Source: CAZHFW01 sp964531675 (GTDB taxonomy: Bacteria; Planctomycetota; Phycisphaerae; Phycisphaerales; UBA1924). From it: DNA of 64,000 bases. A program made the translations under genes and the position numbers. The DNA lies in NCBI GenBank assembly GCA_964531675.1, contig CAZHFW010000016.1, forward strand, positions 19,032 through 83,031, written 5' to 3'. The notes below the pieces were generated by a model. It was not told the origin of the DNA. It did not search any database and worked only from the letters and a program-made list of their open reading frames with translations. Positions 29,794 to 38,321 of this stretch are shown here, in pieces (the first letter of the stretch is position 1; every line of letters begins with the position of its first letter).

Positions 29794-30513
29794 ATGAACA
29801 AGAACGTCAAACTCCTCCTGGTCGAGAACGTCGAAGGCCAGGGCATCGTCGGCGACGTCGTCAACGTCCGCGTTGGCTACGCCCGCAACTTCCTGCTCCC
29901 CCGCGGCCTGGCCACCCAGCCCAGCGAGGAACTGGTCGCCAAGCTCGCCTCCAAGCGCGCCGAAGCCCAGAAGCTCCTGGCCGAGCAGCGCAAGCAGCGC
30001 GAAGCCCTCACCGAGAAGCTCAAGGGCGTGGAGATCACCCTGATCCGTTCCTGCAACGACCAGGGCATCCTCTACGGCGCCATCACCCAGCAGGAAGTCG
30101 CCGCCCAGCTCACCGAGAAGGGCTACACCGTCAAGCCGCGTGACGTCCGACTCAGCCAGGCGATCAAGCGCGTCGACAGCTACGACGTCCACATCAAGCT
30201 CGACTCCGATCTTGATGCGACCGTCAAGCTCCACGTCCAGGCCGATCGCAAGCTCGAGAAGCTCGAGGAAGAGGCCCCCGCCGCCGCTGCAGCCGCCCAC
30301 ACCGAGGGCGCCGCGGGCGAAGGCAAGGATGGCGACAAGAAGCCCCGCAAGGGCAAGGGCGGCGAGTCCGAAGGCCGCAAGAAGTCGGCTCTGGACCTCG
30401 CCCTCGAGGCCGCCGCGGCCGACTCGGGCAAGTCCAAGGGCGGCGCCGATGCCGCTGCCGATGGCAAGAAGGCCGACAAGGCCGAGAAGAAGGCCAAGGC
30501 TTCCAAGGCCTGA
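29794..30513 (+). CDS. rplI: Ribosomal protein bL9 with extended tail
   Basis: The N-terminal domain (VKLLLVENVEGQGIVGDVVNVRVGYARNFLLPRG) and the connecting helix and C-terminal domain of bL9 occupy about 1-150. The remaining about 90 residues are Ala/Lys/Gly/Glu low complexity, making 239 residues against the usual 150. bL9 lies at the base of the L1 stalk. The tails on bL25, bS6 and bL9 here are all of this style. Confidence 0.94.
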   Translation: MNKNVKLLLVENVEGQGIVGDVVNVRVGYARNFLLPRGLATQPSEELVAKLASKRAEAQKLLAEQRKQREALTEKLKGVEITLIRSCNDQGILYGAITQQEVAAQLTEKGYTVKPRDVRLSQAIKRVDSYDVHIKLDSDLDATVKLHVQADRKLEKLEEEAPAAAAAAHTEGAAGEGKDGDKKPRKGKGGESEGRKKSALDLALEAAAADSGKSKGGADAAADGKKADKAEKKAKASKA

Positions 30514-30542
30514 ACCGCTTCAACCTGATCGTGAATCGTGAC

Positions 30543-30578
30543 CCATCGCCCCGCTCCATGCGGGGCGATGGTGTTTTT
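30543..30578 (+). terminator. Rho-independent terminator after rplI
   Basis: Arms CCATCGCCCCGC (30543-30554) and GCGGGGCGATGG (30560-30571) around TCCAT are followed by TGTTTTT. It ends the rpsF-ssb-rplI transcript. Confidence 0.85.
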
Positions 30579-30650
30579 GCAACCCGCTTCCAGCATTCGC
30601 GCCCCCGACCTTGACACGATTGTTACATTACTTCGATCAAGGAGGTCCGC

Positions 30651-31475
30651 ATGCACCGCTCGCACGTCATCATCGCCGGCCTGATGGGACTCGCCTCGCT
30701 CCGCGCACTGCCCTTGCACGCACAGGTCTCGGAGCCTCCTCTGGCCAAGCCCGGGGATCAGACCAGTCTGCTGCCGCACCGCGTGGGCGAGCCCGCGGCC
30801 GTCGCGGACCTGAAGATCACGCTCGTGAGCTTTGGTTACGCGCCCAAGCCGCTGCAGGGCCCGTCCACACCGCCGGAGTTTCGACGCACGGACCCCGCGT
30901 CAAAGTTCCAGGATGAAGCCCTGCACTTCGTGGCCAGGCTCAAGCTGGAAAACACCTCCACGGGCCGATACATCCCCGTCGACAATCTGCGAAGACTCGT
31001 CTCGGAGCCCCGCGATGTGGGCCGCAGCGCCTCCGACAACTGGGGAAACACCATCACGGACATGCCCTGGAACGACGACACGCCGCACCGCCCCGAGTCG
31101 CTGTTCGCCAACCTGTACGATCCGGCGGCGTTCAAGCCGGGCGGCCCGATGACGATCACCGGCATCCTGCCCCCGGGCTCGACGTGTGAACTCGAAGTGG
31201 AGCTCGAGCCGCCACTCTTCATCGGATCGTCTGCGTACTTCCTGTACGCCCACCCGGTGCTCACGTCCCTCACGCCAGTCGTGGTTGAGAACGCGACATT
31301 CTTCATCCCAGCATCGCAGGTCGTGATGCCCAAGGAGGGCCAGTACATCTTCAACACGCCGGCGTACCTGGAACGCTACGACCAGATCATCACGGAAATG
31401 GGACAAGGCCGACGGAGCGACGCTCGCAGCCCGACGCCAGCCGCCGGAACAGCGGATCCCTCCCGCCGCGAGTAA
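30651..31475 (+). CDS. Hypothetical secreted protein
   Basis: This is a 274-residue protein with a signal peptide (HVIIAGLMGLASLRALPLHAQ). No domain is recognised; the middle contains strands with LHFVARLKLENTSTGRYIPV, which resembles the Ig-like beta folds of exported planctomycete proteins. A strong AAGGAGGT site lies before the ATG, and TTGACA occurs at 30611-30616 without a clear -10 partner. Standalone gene between the ribosomal operon and a hairpin cassette. Confidence 0.6.
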   Translation: MHRSHVIIAGLMGLASLRALPLHAQVSEPPLAKPGDQTSLLPHRVGEPAAVADLKITLVSFGYAPKPLQGPSTPPEFRRTDPASKFQDEALHFVARLKLENTSTGRYIPVDNLRRLVSEPRDVGRSASDNWGNTITDMPWNDDTPHRPESLFANLYDPAAFKPGGPMTITGILPPGSTCELEVELEPPLFIGSSAYFLYAHPVLTSLTPVVVENATFFIPASQVVMPKEGQYIFNTPAYLERYDQIITEMGQGRRSDARSPTPAAGTADPSRRE

Positions 31476-31485
31476 GCACCCGTGC

Positions 31486-31826
31486 CACCGACCGCTTCTG
31501 AGCGGTCGGTGTCTTCCTTCCACAAACCGGTGTGTTCCTTCCCGATCTCCCCCGCGCTCAGGTCAGCGGCCCGAACTGTCTTCCCATCCCGGATTGCCCG
31601 AAGCGGTCAATGCGGGCGTGTTCCGCACCCAGCCCCGCTTCCCACACCGGTCCCCACACTCCCACCCCGATCCACGCCCACGACGAGTCTTCGAGTCGTG
31701 GGCTTTTCCGCCGAACCCCACGCCCCACCCCCGTGCCACCGACCGCTTCTGAGCGGTCGGTGTCTTCGCTCCACTCCTTCTCTCCCTCCAGAGCCGGAGC
31801 ACCGACCGTGCAAGGCCACGGTCGGT
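31486..31826. repeat. Intergenic multi-hairpin cassette, copy 1
   Basis: Several hairpins lie in this 394-base gap. First is CACCGACCGCT-TCTG-AGCGGTCGGTG (31486-31511). Next is a degenerate REP-like element CCCGGATTG...CAATGCGGG (31588-31616). Next is CCCACGAC/GTCGTGGG (31677-31702), followed by CTTTTCC and so possibly a terminator. A second copy of the first hairpin follows (31737-31762), then ACCGACCGTG/CACGGTCGGT (31801-31826). The first four occur in the same order near 45.3-45.6 kb. No gene is supported in the gap. Confidence 0.8.
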
Positions 31827-31869
31827 CGCACAAGTCACCGCGGACTATCCTCCCGTTCCGGAGGCTCTC

Positions 31870-32115
31870 ATGGCGATCGTGTATGCACTGCTCATCGGGC
31901 TCGTCGCGGGCTGGCTTGCCGGTCAGTTCACCAAGGGCAAGGGCTTCGGCGTCGTGGGCAATCTGATCATCGGCGTCATCGGCTCGGTGCTCGGAGGCGT
32001 GCTCTTCTCGACCCTCGGGCTCAGGTCCGCGAGCATGCTCGGGCAGCTCGTCACCGCCACCGTCGGCGCGATCGTGCTCTTGGCGCTGCTCAACATCGCG
32101 CTGAAGCGGAAGTAG
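31870..32115 (+). CDS. GlsB/YeaQ/YmgE family membrane protein
   Basis: This 81-residue protein has three hydrophobic helices and the family signature GLVAGWLAGQFTKGKGFGVVGNLIIGVIGSVLGG. Members are small inner-membrane stress proteins of unknown mechanism. A likely weak ribosome site precedes the ATG. Lies after the hairpin cassette and before another small membrane protein. Confidence 0.88.
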   Translation: MAIVYALLIGLVAGWLAGQFTKGKGFGVVGNLIIGVIGSVLGGVLFSTLGLRSASMLGQLVTATVGAIVLLALLNIALKRK

Positions 32116-32151
32116 GATGAAGCGGAAATAGGCGGACGCGGGGAGCTGCTC

Positions 32152-32340
32152 GTGCATACCTCGGACTACCTGGCCATCGGTGTCGTCGCGGTCCTGGCGC
32201 TGGTGATCCAGTTGATCCAGTTCCGGGTCCGCCGGGCGATGGAGCGCAGCTCGGGTGCGCCGGACCCAGACCGAAACCCGTCAAAGCCACGGCATCAGGA
32301 ACGCATCGTGGTGAAGAACGAGAAGACGCAAGAGGGTTGA
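32152..32340 (+). CDS. Small single-pass membrane protein
   Basis: This is a 62-residue protein starting with GTG, preceded by GGGGAG. One transmembrane helix (YLAIGVVAVLALVIQLI) is followed by a basic, hydrophilic tail. Lies 36 bases after the GlsB-family gene, so it may be co-transcribed. No family is recognised, and its reality rests on codon use and the helix. Confidence 0.45.
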   Translation: MHTSDYLAIGVVAVLALVIQLIQFRVRRAMERSSGAPDPDRNPSKPRHQERIVVKNEKTQEG

Positions 32341-32370
32341 ACGGCGGAGAGCACTGAGGGCACTGAGAAC

Positions 32371-32426
32371 AGCGAACAGCGAACAGCGAACAGCGAACAG
32401 CGAAGAGCGAAGAGCGAAGAGCGAAG
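32371..32426. repeat. 7-bp tandem repeat, 4 x AGCGAAC then 4 x AGCGAAG
   Basis: Eight perfect 7-base units fill 32371-32426 between the small membrane gene and the MFS gene. The last base of the unit switches from C to G exactly half way. Unit number is likely to vary between strains. Confidence 0.9.
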
Positions 32427-32519
32427 AGAAATATGTTGAGAGGGATCAGAGCACGCGGCCGCCTTCGGCAACCCACGCCTCCTCCTCCGTGCTCCCCGTG
32501 CCCTCCGTCGTGAACCTCT

Positions 32520-33947
32520 TCACGCCGCCCGCTTGTGCGAGGTCACCAGGGCGGCCATCTTCAGCCGCAGGCGCACGAATCCCGCGCCCCCGGCAATGCA
32601 GAACGCCAGGCAGATCGCCAGGACGATGCTCCCAGCCGGGTAGCCATGGCCTTTCAGCCAGTCGTAAAGCGCGACCGAGGCGAGCGGCCCGAGCGTGCCG
32701 CGGATCCCGTTGAGCGTCAGGTGGGCCGCCATGTACTGGCTCGTCTGCGTCGGCGGCGCAAAGTCGTGGTGCCCCATGTTCCAGGCCAGCGTTCCGCCCG
32801 CGTACGCCACGCCCAGGATCGCCCCGCCGATGTAGAGCAGCCACATCTGGTGCAACACCAGCGCCGCCAGCTGAACCGCCGTCGAGATCGTGAACGCCCA
32901 CGAGTGAATCGACCGGAAGTGCACCACGTGCGACCGGTCCAGAAACCGGGCCCAGAGCGGGATCGCCAGCGGCATCGCGAGCAGCGGAATCGTCGTCGCG
33001 ATCAACGTCGAACCCGCGTACCCCTGATTGAACTGCTCCTTGAGCACGATCCACAGAACCGGATTGAGCATCAGGTTCCCGACGCCCAGCACGCAGAGCC
33101 AGAGCTGGAACTCCGCGAAGAACCGGTCCGTGCGCAGCACGCGCACCACCTCCGCCGGGCCCATGAACAACCTCGTCCGCGTACGCCCCGACGCCAGACG
33201 CCGCTCCGACTCGAGGATCTCGTGCCTGAGCATCGCCCGCTCGCCCCGCACGCGCACGCTGCGATACAGCACCACCGCCAGCAGCCCCACCGCGCACGCG
33301 ATGGGCACAAAGACGTGATACGCCCGCGCCGACGCATCCATCAATCGTCCGATGAGCAGGCCCATCGACGCGACCGTGATCACCTGCACCGTGGAAAACT
33401 TCCCCACCATGCGGGCCCGGTCCTTGCGCGGATAGTTCTGCCTCCACACCGTGGGGCGCAGCGTGATGATCCCCGACCAGCAGATCCGTGCCAGGATCGA
33501 GAGGGCCACCAGCACATAAAGCCCCGTCGGCGTCCGCGGGACCGGCGCGATCGCCGCGATCAGCACGATCACGATCCATTGCAATCGATTGATGAACGAG
33601 ACCTTGGGCCGCCCCTGCGAGCGTGTGACCCACACGAAGCTCAGCAGGTTGGCCATCTCCGGCGCCGCGCCCACCAGCGCCACCAGCATGTTCAGCCGCG
33701 CGTCGGGCACCACGCCCGTGAAGAGCTGCTTCACGAAGACGCCCGCGACGGACCCCTCGGTGATCGCCAGCGCCGTTGAAAAGAAGAGCGTCGTCCAGAG
33801 CTCCCGGTTGTAGCTCTGCCGGGAAAGCCATGGCATCGACGATGGATGGAAGCTTCGGACCGGGACCGCCGCGGTCCGCACCGCGAGCCCCATGGCGGCC
33901 AATGGGCCGCTGCGCCGCGGTTCGGGACTTGTCCCCGGAGCCTCCAT
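32520..33947 (-). CDS. Major facilitator superfamily transporter
   Basis: This 475-residue protein has about twelve hydrophobic segments and a central loop of about 60 residues rich in Arg and Glu (RGERAMLRHEILESERRLASGRT region). The typical MFS loop 2-3 motif is degenerate. Substrate cannot be inferred; the divergent methyltransferase gene gives no clue. Start ATG at 33947; the frame is open to about 34203 but the extension lacks membrane character. Confidence 0.75.
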   Translation of the reverse strand: MEAPGTSPEPRRSGPLAAMGLAVRTAAVPVRSFHPSSMPWLSRQSYNRELWTTLFFSTALAITEGSVAGVFVKQLFTGVVPDARLNMLVALVGAAPEMANLLSFVWVTRSQGRPKVSFINRLQWIVIVLIAAIAPVPRTPTGLYVLVALSILARICWSGIITLRPTVWRQNYPRKDRARMVGKFSTVQVITVASMGLLIGRLMDASARAYHVFVPIACAVGLLAVVLYRSVRVRGERAMLRHEILESERRLASGRTRTRLFMGPAEVVRVLRTDRFFAEFQLWLCVLGVGNLMLNPVLWIVLKEQFNQGYAGSTLIATTIPLLAMPLAIPLWARFLDRSHVVHFRSIHSWAFTISTAVQLAALVLHQMWLLYIGGAILGVAYAGGTLAWNMGHHDFAPPTQTSQYMAAHLTLNGIRGTLGPLASVALYDWLKGHGYPAGSIVLAICLAFCIAGGAGFVRLRLKMAALVTSHKRAA

Positions 33948-34255
33948 GCTTCGGGCGAGGGTAGGAGCCGGAGTTGCGCCGGGCCCCCGTGAAATCGCCC
34001 CCGGAAGTTCCCCAGGAATCGTGACTCAGCGATCGTAACAGCTTGGCGTATCGGTCCTTGGGGAAGGCAAGCGGGGGTTTCCGGTCGGAAAGGACAGGGA
34101 AATCGGCGACTCCCACCCAGATTTCCGCGCGCTTGGCTGTTCTCCTTGCCCGGATCGTGCGAATGGATTGGCGAAGGCGTGGCCGGGGGGAGCGCTCAAC
34201 CAACGGGGCGGGCCGTCCGAAAACACCTATCGTTCACGCCCTTCCAGGAACCGCC
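33948..34255. other. Divergent intergenic region
   Basis: These 308 bases between the MFS gene and the methyltransferase gene must carry promoters for both. No RNA gene, repeat or clear promoter boxes were identified by eye. Confidence 0.35.
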
Positions 34256-35122
34256 ATGTCGACCACCACCCCCAGCTCGCGTCCCGCCTCCCGCCCCGCC
34301 GAGGGCGAGTATGTCCTTGGAACCGGCATGGACGAGTCGACGAGGCTGGGCCTCCAGCACCGCCTCTGGTCCGCCGCAGCCCACCGCCTCTGGGAGCGCG
34401 CCTGCATCACCCCGGGCCAGACGATCATCGACCTGGGTTGCGGCCCGGGCCACGCCTCCGTTGATCTTGCCCAGATCCTCGGGCCCACAGGCCGGGTGAT
34501 CGCGATCGACGAATCCCCCCACTTCCTCAAGCAGCTCGCCGACGAGATCAACGCCCGCAAGCTCCACAACATCGAGCGCGTGCTCGGCGACGTGCAGACC
34601 CTGGAGGAAATCCTCCCGCAGTCGGCCCACTCCATCGACGCCGCCTACGCGCGCTGGGTCTTCTGCTTCCTGGCCAAGCCCGAGGACGCTGTCGCGGGCC
34701 TCTCGCGTGAGCTCCGTCCCGGCGGCAAGCTCATCATCCAGGATTACTTCAACTACGAGTTCGGCATGACCCTCGCGCCCCGCAAGGACGCCTTCACCAA
34801 GGTCGTCCGCGCCATCGGCAACTCCTGGCGCTCCCGCGGCGGCGACCCCGACATCGTCTCGCGCCTGCCCCGCATGCTCCGCGAGCACGGCTTCCGCGTC
34901 GAACACCTCGACGTCTACCAGCGCCTGGCCCGCCCGGGCTCCACGCTCTGGCACTGGCCCGACTCGTTCTTCAAGAACTTCGTGCCAAGGCTCGTCGCCA
35001 CCGGTTTCATCACCGCCGCCGAACAGGCCGCGTTCGAACAGGCCTGGGCCGAAGCCAGCGCCGACCCCGACGCCTTCATCCTCCCGCCGCCGGTGTTCGA
35101 CCTGATCGCGGTCCGGGAATAA
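34256..35122 (+). CDS. Class I SAM-dependent methyltransferase
   Basis: This 288-residue protein has the SAM-binding motif IDLGCGPGHAS (motif I), acidic end of strand 2 (VIAIDESPHFL) and LRPGGKLIIQDYF (motif post-III). The region resembles ubiquinone/arsenite-type methyltransferases, but the acceptor is unknown. The start at 34256 is the first ATG consistent with the fold. Confidence 0.85.
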   Translation: MSTTTPSSRPASRPAEGEYVLGTGMDESTRLGLQHRLWSAAAHRLWERACITPGQTIIDLGCGPGHASVDLAQILGPTGRVIAIDESPHFLKQLADEINARKLHNIERVLGDVQTLEEILPQSAHSIDAAYARWVFCFLAKPEDAVAGLSRELRPGGKLIIQDYFNYEFGMTLAPRKDAFTKVVRAIGNSWRSRGGDPDIVSRLPRMLREHGFRVEHLDVYQRLARPGSTLWHWPDSFFKNFVPRLVATGFITAAEQAAFEQAWAEASADPDAFILPPPVFDLIAVRE

Positions 35123-35150
35123 GCGGCTCAGAGCACAATCAAACCCCCAG

Positions 35151-35175
35151 CGCCCCTGTCATTCCGGGGCGTTTT
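35151..35175 (+). terminator. Terminator after the methyltransferase gene
   Basis: Arms CGCCCC (35151-35156) and GGGGCG (35166-35171) are followed by TTTT (35172-35175). Confidence 0.65.
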
Positions 35176-35261
35176 GTCATTGTGCCCGACCGGTGAATCC
35201 CATTAGACTCAAAGGCCCACCCCACCGCCCAGCAGACACCGATCTCCAGCGGAGAAGCTCC

Positions 35262-36155
35262 ATGCGCCTTCCGACAGCCTTCCTCATCGCAGGTCTCATC
35301 GCCGCCGCCGCTTCGGCGCAGATCAGCACGCTCCGCTACGAGAAGCGCGGCACGTACGCCCAGACTTCAAACTCGACGCTCGTGCCGTTCAATGACTGGA
35401 TCGCGACCATCAATGTCATCGCGACGTACTCCAACGCCACGGGTGTGACGATCGATGGCCTGCCGGGCATGCAGCGCGTCGGACTCTCGCTGGAGTGGAG
35501 GTGGAACTCGAGCCTCTACCCGACCAGGCAAGCACTGGACACCACGCTCCCCAGCTCCCGCTTCTTTCAGTTGCGAGTCGCACGCCCGAATCTCGAGGAA
35601 TACTGCTTTTTCCAACCGTCGGCCGACGCGTATCCCGACCGCCCCCCAACCTTCACAGGCGACGCGTACGACCGGATGCAATCGGCAAATCCCAACGAGC
35701 CCATCGCGCTGAGCGTCGATGGTTTCACGCCCGCCGCCGATGGCACACCCTCCCAGATCAATCTCCAGATTTACGATCTTGATCGGGCTCTGGTCGTCTA
35801 CGACCAGACGCTCCCGACCGCCGCGCCGTCGACGTTTGTCGTGCCCATCGGCACGCTCAGGCCCGAGACCGCGTACTACCTCCAAGCCTCCTACTCCGGG
35901 GTCTCCATCCAACCGCTCTTCATCTCCCAGATCGCTGGATCCGATAGCCACTGGACGCTCCGCACGCAGCTCGTCTTCATCACCCGCCGCTGCATCGCCG
36001 ATCTCACCGGCGACAGCGTCTCCGACCTCGAAGACTTCTTCGCATTCTTCAACTGCTGGGACCTCGCCAGCCCCTGCGCCGACATCGACGGCGCCCCGGG
36101 CCTGGACCTCGGCGATTTTTTCGCATTCTTCAACGCCTTCGATGAAGCGTGCTGA
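35262..36155 (+). CDS. Secreted protein with C-terminal Gly-Cys-type dockerin-like domain, copy 1
   Basis: The protein is 297 residues with signal peptide MRLPTAFLIAGLIAAAASAQ. The first 240 residues are a beta-rich region without recognised family. The last 50 form a two-repeat, Asp-rich module (DLTGDSVSDLEDFFAFFNCWD and a second DIDGAPGLDLGDFFAF) ending in FDEAC, the type of dockerin-like tail widespread in Phycisphaerae. This tail probably anchors the protein or mediates Ca2+-dependent contacts. A paralogue lies at 37380-38303, with GH53 between them. Confidence 0.75.
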   Translation: MRLPTAFLIAGLIAAAASAQISTLRYEKRGTYAQTSNSTLVPFNDWIATINVIATYSNATGVTIDGLPGMQRVGLSLEWRWNSSLYPTRQALDTTLPSSRFFQLRVARPNLEEYCFFQPSADAYPDRPPTFTGDAYDRMQSANPNEPIALSVDGFTPAADGTPSQINLQIYDLDRALVVYDQTLPTAAPSTFVVPIGTLRPETAYYLQASYSGVSIQPLFISQIAGSDSHWTLRTQLVFITRRCIADLTGDSVSDLEDFFAFFNCWDLASPCADIDGAPGLDLGDFFAFFNAFDEAC

Positions 36156-36158
36156 TCT

Positions 36159-37304
36159 TTGCCTCCGAGCAGCCCCATCCTCTCCCGACGTGACGCGCTG
36201 CTCCTGGGCGTGCTCGGTCTGGGCGCACTGGCTCCCGCCCCGGCGCTCGCGACGCCACCCCGCCAGATCAAGCTCCGCGCCGGCGCCGTGCCCTTCCGGG
36301 GCGCGGACTGCTCGTTCCTGCCGCAACTGGAAACCCTCGGCGCGGTCTTCCTCGATGCAGGCGTCCCGCGCGATGCCCTCTCGATCCTGGCGTCCAAGGG
36401 CGTGAACACGCTCAGGCTCCGCGTCTGGAACAACCCCGCCGATGGCTACTGCTCCGTCCCGCAGACCCTGGCGATGGCGCAGCGGGCCCACGCCCTCGGG
36501 ATGAAGCTCATCATCGATTTCCACTACTCGGATTCCTGGGCCGATCCGGGTCAGCAGACCCCGCCCGCCGCCTGGGCTACTTACTCCGCCGGCGCGATGG
36601 AAAACGCCGTCGCATCCTTCACGAACGCCGCCATCGCCGCGCTGGTCGCACAAGGCACGCCGCCCCACATCGTGCAGATCGGCAATGAGATCACCGCTGG
36701 GATGCTCTGGCCGCTCGGCTCCAACGCATCGGGCTGGACCAACTTCGCAAGGCTCTACCGCGCCGGAGCGCGTGCCACCAAAGCCGCGTGCCCGTCAACC
36801 CGCATCATGCTCCACATCGATCGCGGCGGCGACAACGCGGGCTCACGCTGGTTCTTCGACAACGCCCGCGCCAACGACATGCCCTTCGACATCATCGGCC
36901 TCTCCTATTACCCCTGGTGGCACGGCCCGCTCGCCTCCATGCAAAACAACCTCACGGATCTGGCCACGCGCTACAACCGCCCGATTCACCTCGTCGAAAC
37001 CGCCTACCCCTGGTCGCTCGGATGGGCCGACTCCACCAACAACTTCGTCTGGCAGAATGCCCAGCTCCTCCCGGGCTACCAGGCGACGCCCGCCGGACAG
37101 TCCCTCTTCATCAGCTCGATCATCGACACGCTCGCCGCACTCCCCGCGAGCCTTGGGGAAGGCGTGTGCTGGTGGGCCCCAGAGTCGGTCGCGACGCCAG
37201 GCCTGGGCACGCCCTGGGAGAACCTGGCCCTCTTCGACTTTGCCAAGGGCGTGCTCCCCGCCGCACGAGCACTGGGCCTGCCCCGCGCCGCCGCACCGCT
37301 CTGA
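36159..37304 (+). CDS. GH53 endo-beta-1,4-galactanase
   Basis: This 381-residue glycoside hydrolase is likely Tat-exported (SRRDALLLGVLGLGALA). The GH53 blocks are GADCSFLPQLE, LRLRVWNNP, LIIDFHYSDSWADPG, VQIGNEITAGMLWP with acid/base E177, SYYPWWHG, and HLVETAYPW with nucleophile E280. It hydrolyses beta-1,4-galactan of arabinogalactan type I, as found in plant pectin side chains. The start is TTG, 3 bases after the stop of the upstream dockerin-tailed gene; no ATG is close, so the start is slightly uncertain. Confidence 0.9.
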   Translation: MPPSSPILSRRDALLLGVLGLGALAPAPALATPPRQIKLRAGAVPFRGADCSFLPQLETLGAVFLDAGVPRDALSILASKGVNTLRLRVWNNPADGYCSVPQTLAMAQRAHALGMKLIIDFHYSDSWADPGQQTPPAAWATYSAGAMENAVASFTNAAIAALVAQGTPPHIVQIGNEITAGMLWPLGSNASGWTNFARLYRAGARATKAACPSTRIMLHIDRGGDNAGSRWFFDNARANDMPFDIIGLSYYPWWHGPLASMQNNLTDLATRYNRPIHLVETAYPWSLGWADSTNNFVWQNAQLLPGYQATPAGQSLFISSIIDTLAALPASLGEGVCWWAPESVATPGLGTPWENLALFDFAKGVLPAARALGLPRAAAPL

Positions 37305-37379
37305 TCGTTTGGTCCAAGTTTGCTCTTCGCGCGGCGGGCGCGAGTTGATAGCCTCGTCGTCAACTCCGGAGCACACACC

Positions 37380-38303
37380 ATGCTTCCACGCCGCACCGCG
37401 GGACCACTGATCGCCTCTCTGGCCACGGCGTTCGTCGCGTCGTCGTCATCCGCTCAGGTGAACGCGATCGAGATCTTCCGCGTCGGAGTCTTCGACCAGA
37501 CGTCCATCGCGCCGCCGACCACGAGCATCGCCTGGACGACCATCGGGCGCGTGCTCGTGGACTACGCCGACGATCTCTTCAGCGCCGATCTGCTGTGCGC
37601 GAGCATCGGCTTGAATGAGCCCCTGACGTACTCCGGCAGACAATGGCTCTGGTACTCCCCGAACTACGACACGCGATCCTCCATGGAGGCTGCCCTCCCT
37701 CCCAACGCCGCGTACGTCTTTGATCTCTTCGGCCCCGCCGCCATCGGGCAGACCTCCTTGAGCTCCGCGAGCCAGTTCTACGCGGACCATCCGCCGCACT
37801 TCTCAGGCGACACCTACGAGCGCTTGCAGGGCGTCAATCCGAACACCGACATCTCCATCCAAGTGGCTGGATACGAGCCCGTCCCTGGCGCCAACGAGGC
37901 GCTGATCTTCCTCGACATCTACGACCTGACCCATGGGGGCTTCGCGTACTTCGATCAGGCCGCCAGCTCCAACTCGACCACCTTCGTCGTCCCCGCCGCG
38001 ACGCTCCTGCCAAACACCGACTACGTCGTCCGCGCGATCTACAGCTCGCGCCGCTCCCAACCCGACGCCGCGTTCGTCACCGCGACCAAAACCCTCGCCT
38101 TCGATCTCAACACCGAGCTCCGCTTCTTCACCCGCGCCTGCGTCGCCGATCTCGATGGCATCCCGGGCGTCGACCTCAACGACTTCTTCACCTTCTTCAA
38201 CTGCTGGGACCTCTCCCTCCCCTGCGCCGACCTCGACGGCAACCCCGGCGTCGATCTGGGCGATTTCTTCGCGTTCTTCAATGGCTTCGACGAAGGATGT
38301 TGA
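37380..38303 (+). CDS. Secreted protein with C-terminal Gly-Cys-type dockerin-like domain, copy 2
   Basis: The protein is 307 residues with signal peptide ending near SSSSAQ. Architecture matches 35262-36155: similar blocks (HFSGDTYERLQGVNPNTDISI; TFVVP...LPNTDYVVRA) and the C-terminal module DLDGIPGVDLNDFF, CADLDGNPGVDLGDFFAFF ending in FDEGC. It lies 75 bases after GH53. The two paralogues flank the galactanase and may assist in its retention or substrate contact; this is inference. Confidence 0.75.
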   Translation: MLPRRTAGPLIASLATAFVASSSSAQVNAIEIFRVGVFDQTSIAPPTTSIAWTTIGRVLVDYADDLFSADLLCASIGLNEPLTYSGRQWLWYSPNYDTRSSMEAALPPNAAYVFDLFGPAAIGQTSLSSASQFYADHPPHFSGDTYERLQGVNPNTDISIQVAGYEPVPGANEALIFLDIYDLTHGGFAYFDQAASSNSTTFVVPAATLLPNTDYVVRAIYSSRRSQPDAAFVTATKTLAFDLNTELRFFTRACVADLDGIPGVDLNDFFTFFNCWDLSLPCADLDGNPGVDLGDFFAFFNGFDEGC

Positions 38304-38321
38304 TCGCCCCGCCGATCGGAT

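Noticed and set aside
32371..32426. CRISPR array
   Set aside because: The units are 7 bases with no spacers, and no cas genes are seen anywhere in the window.
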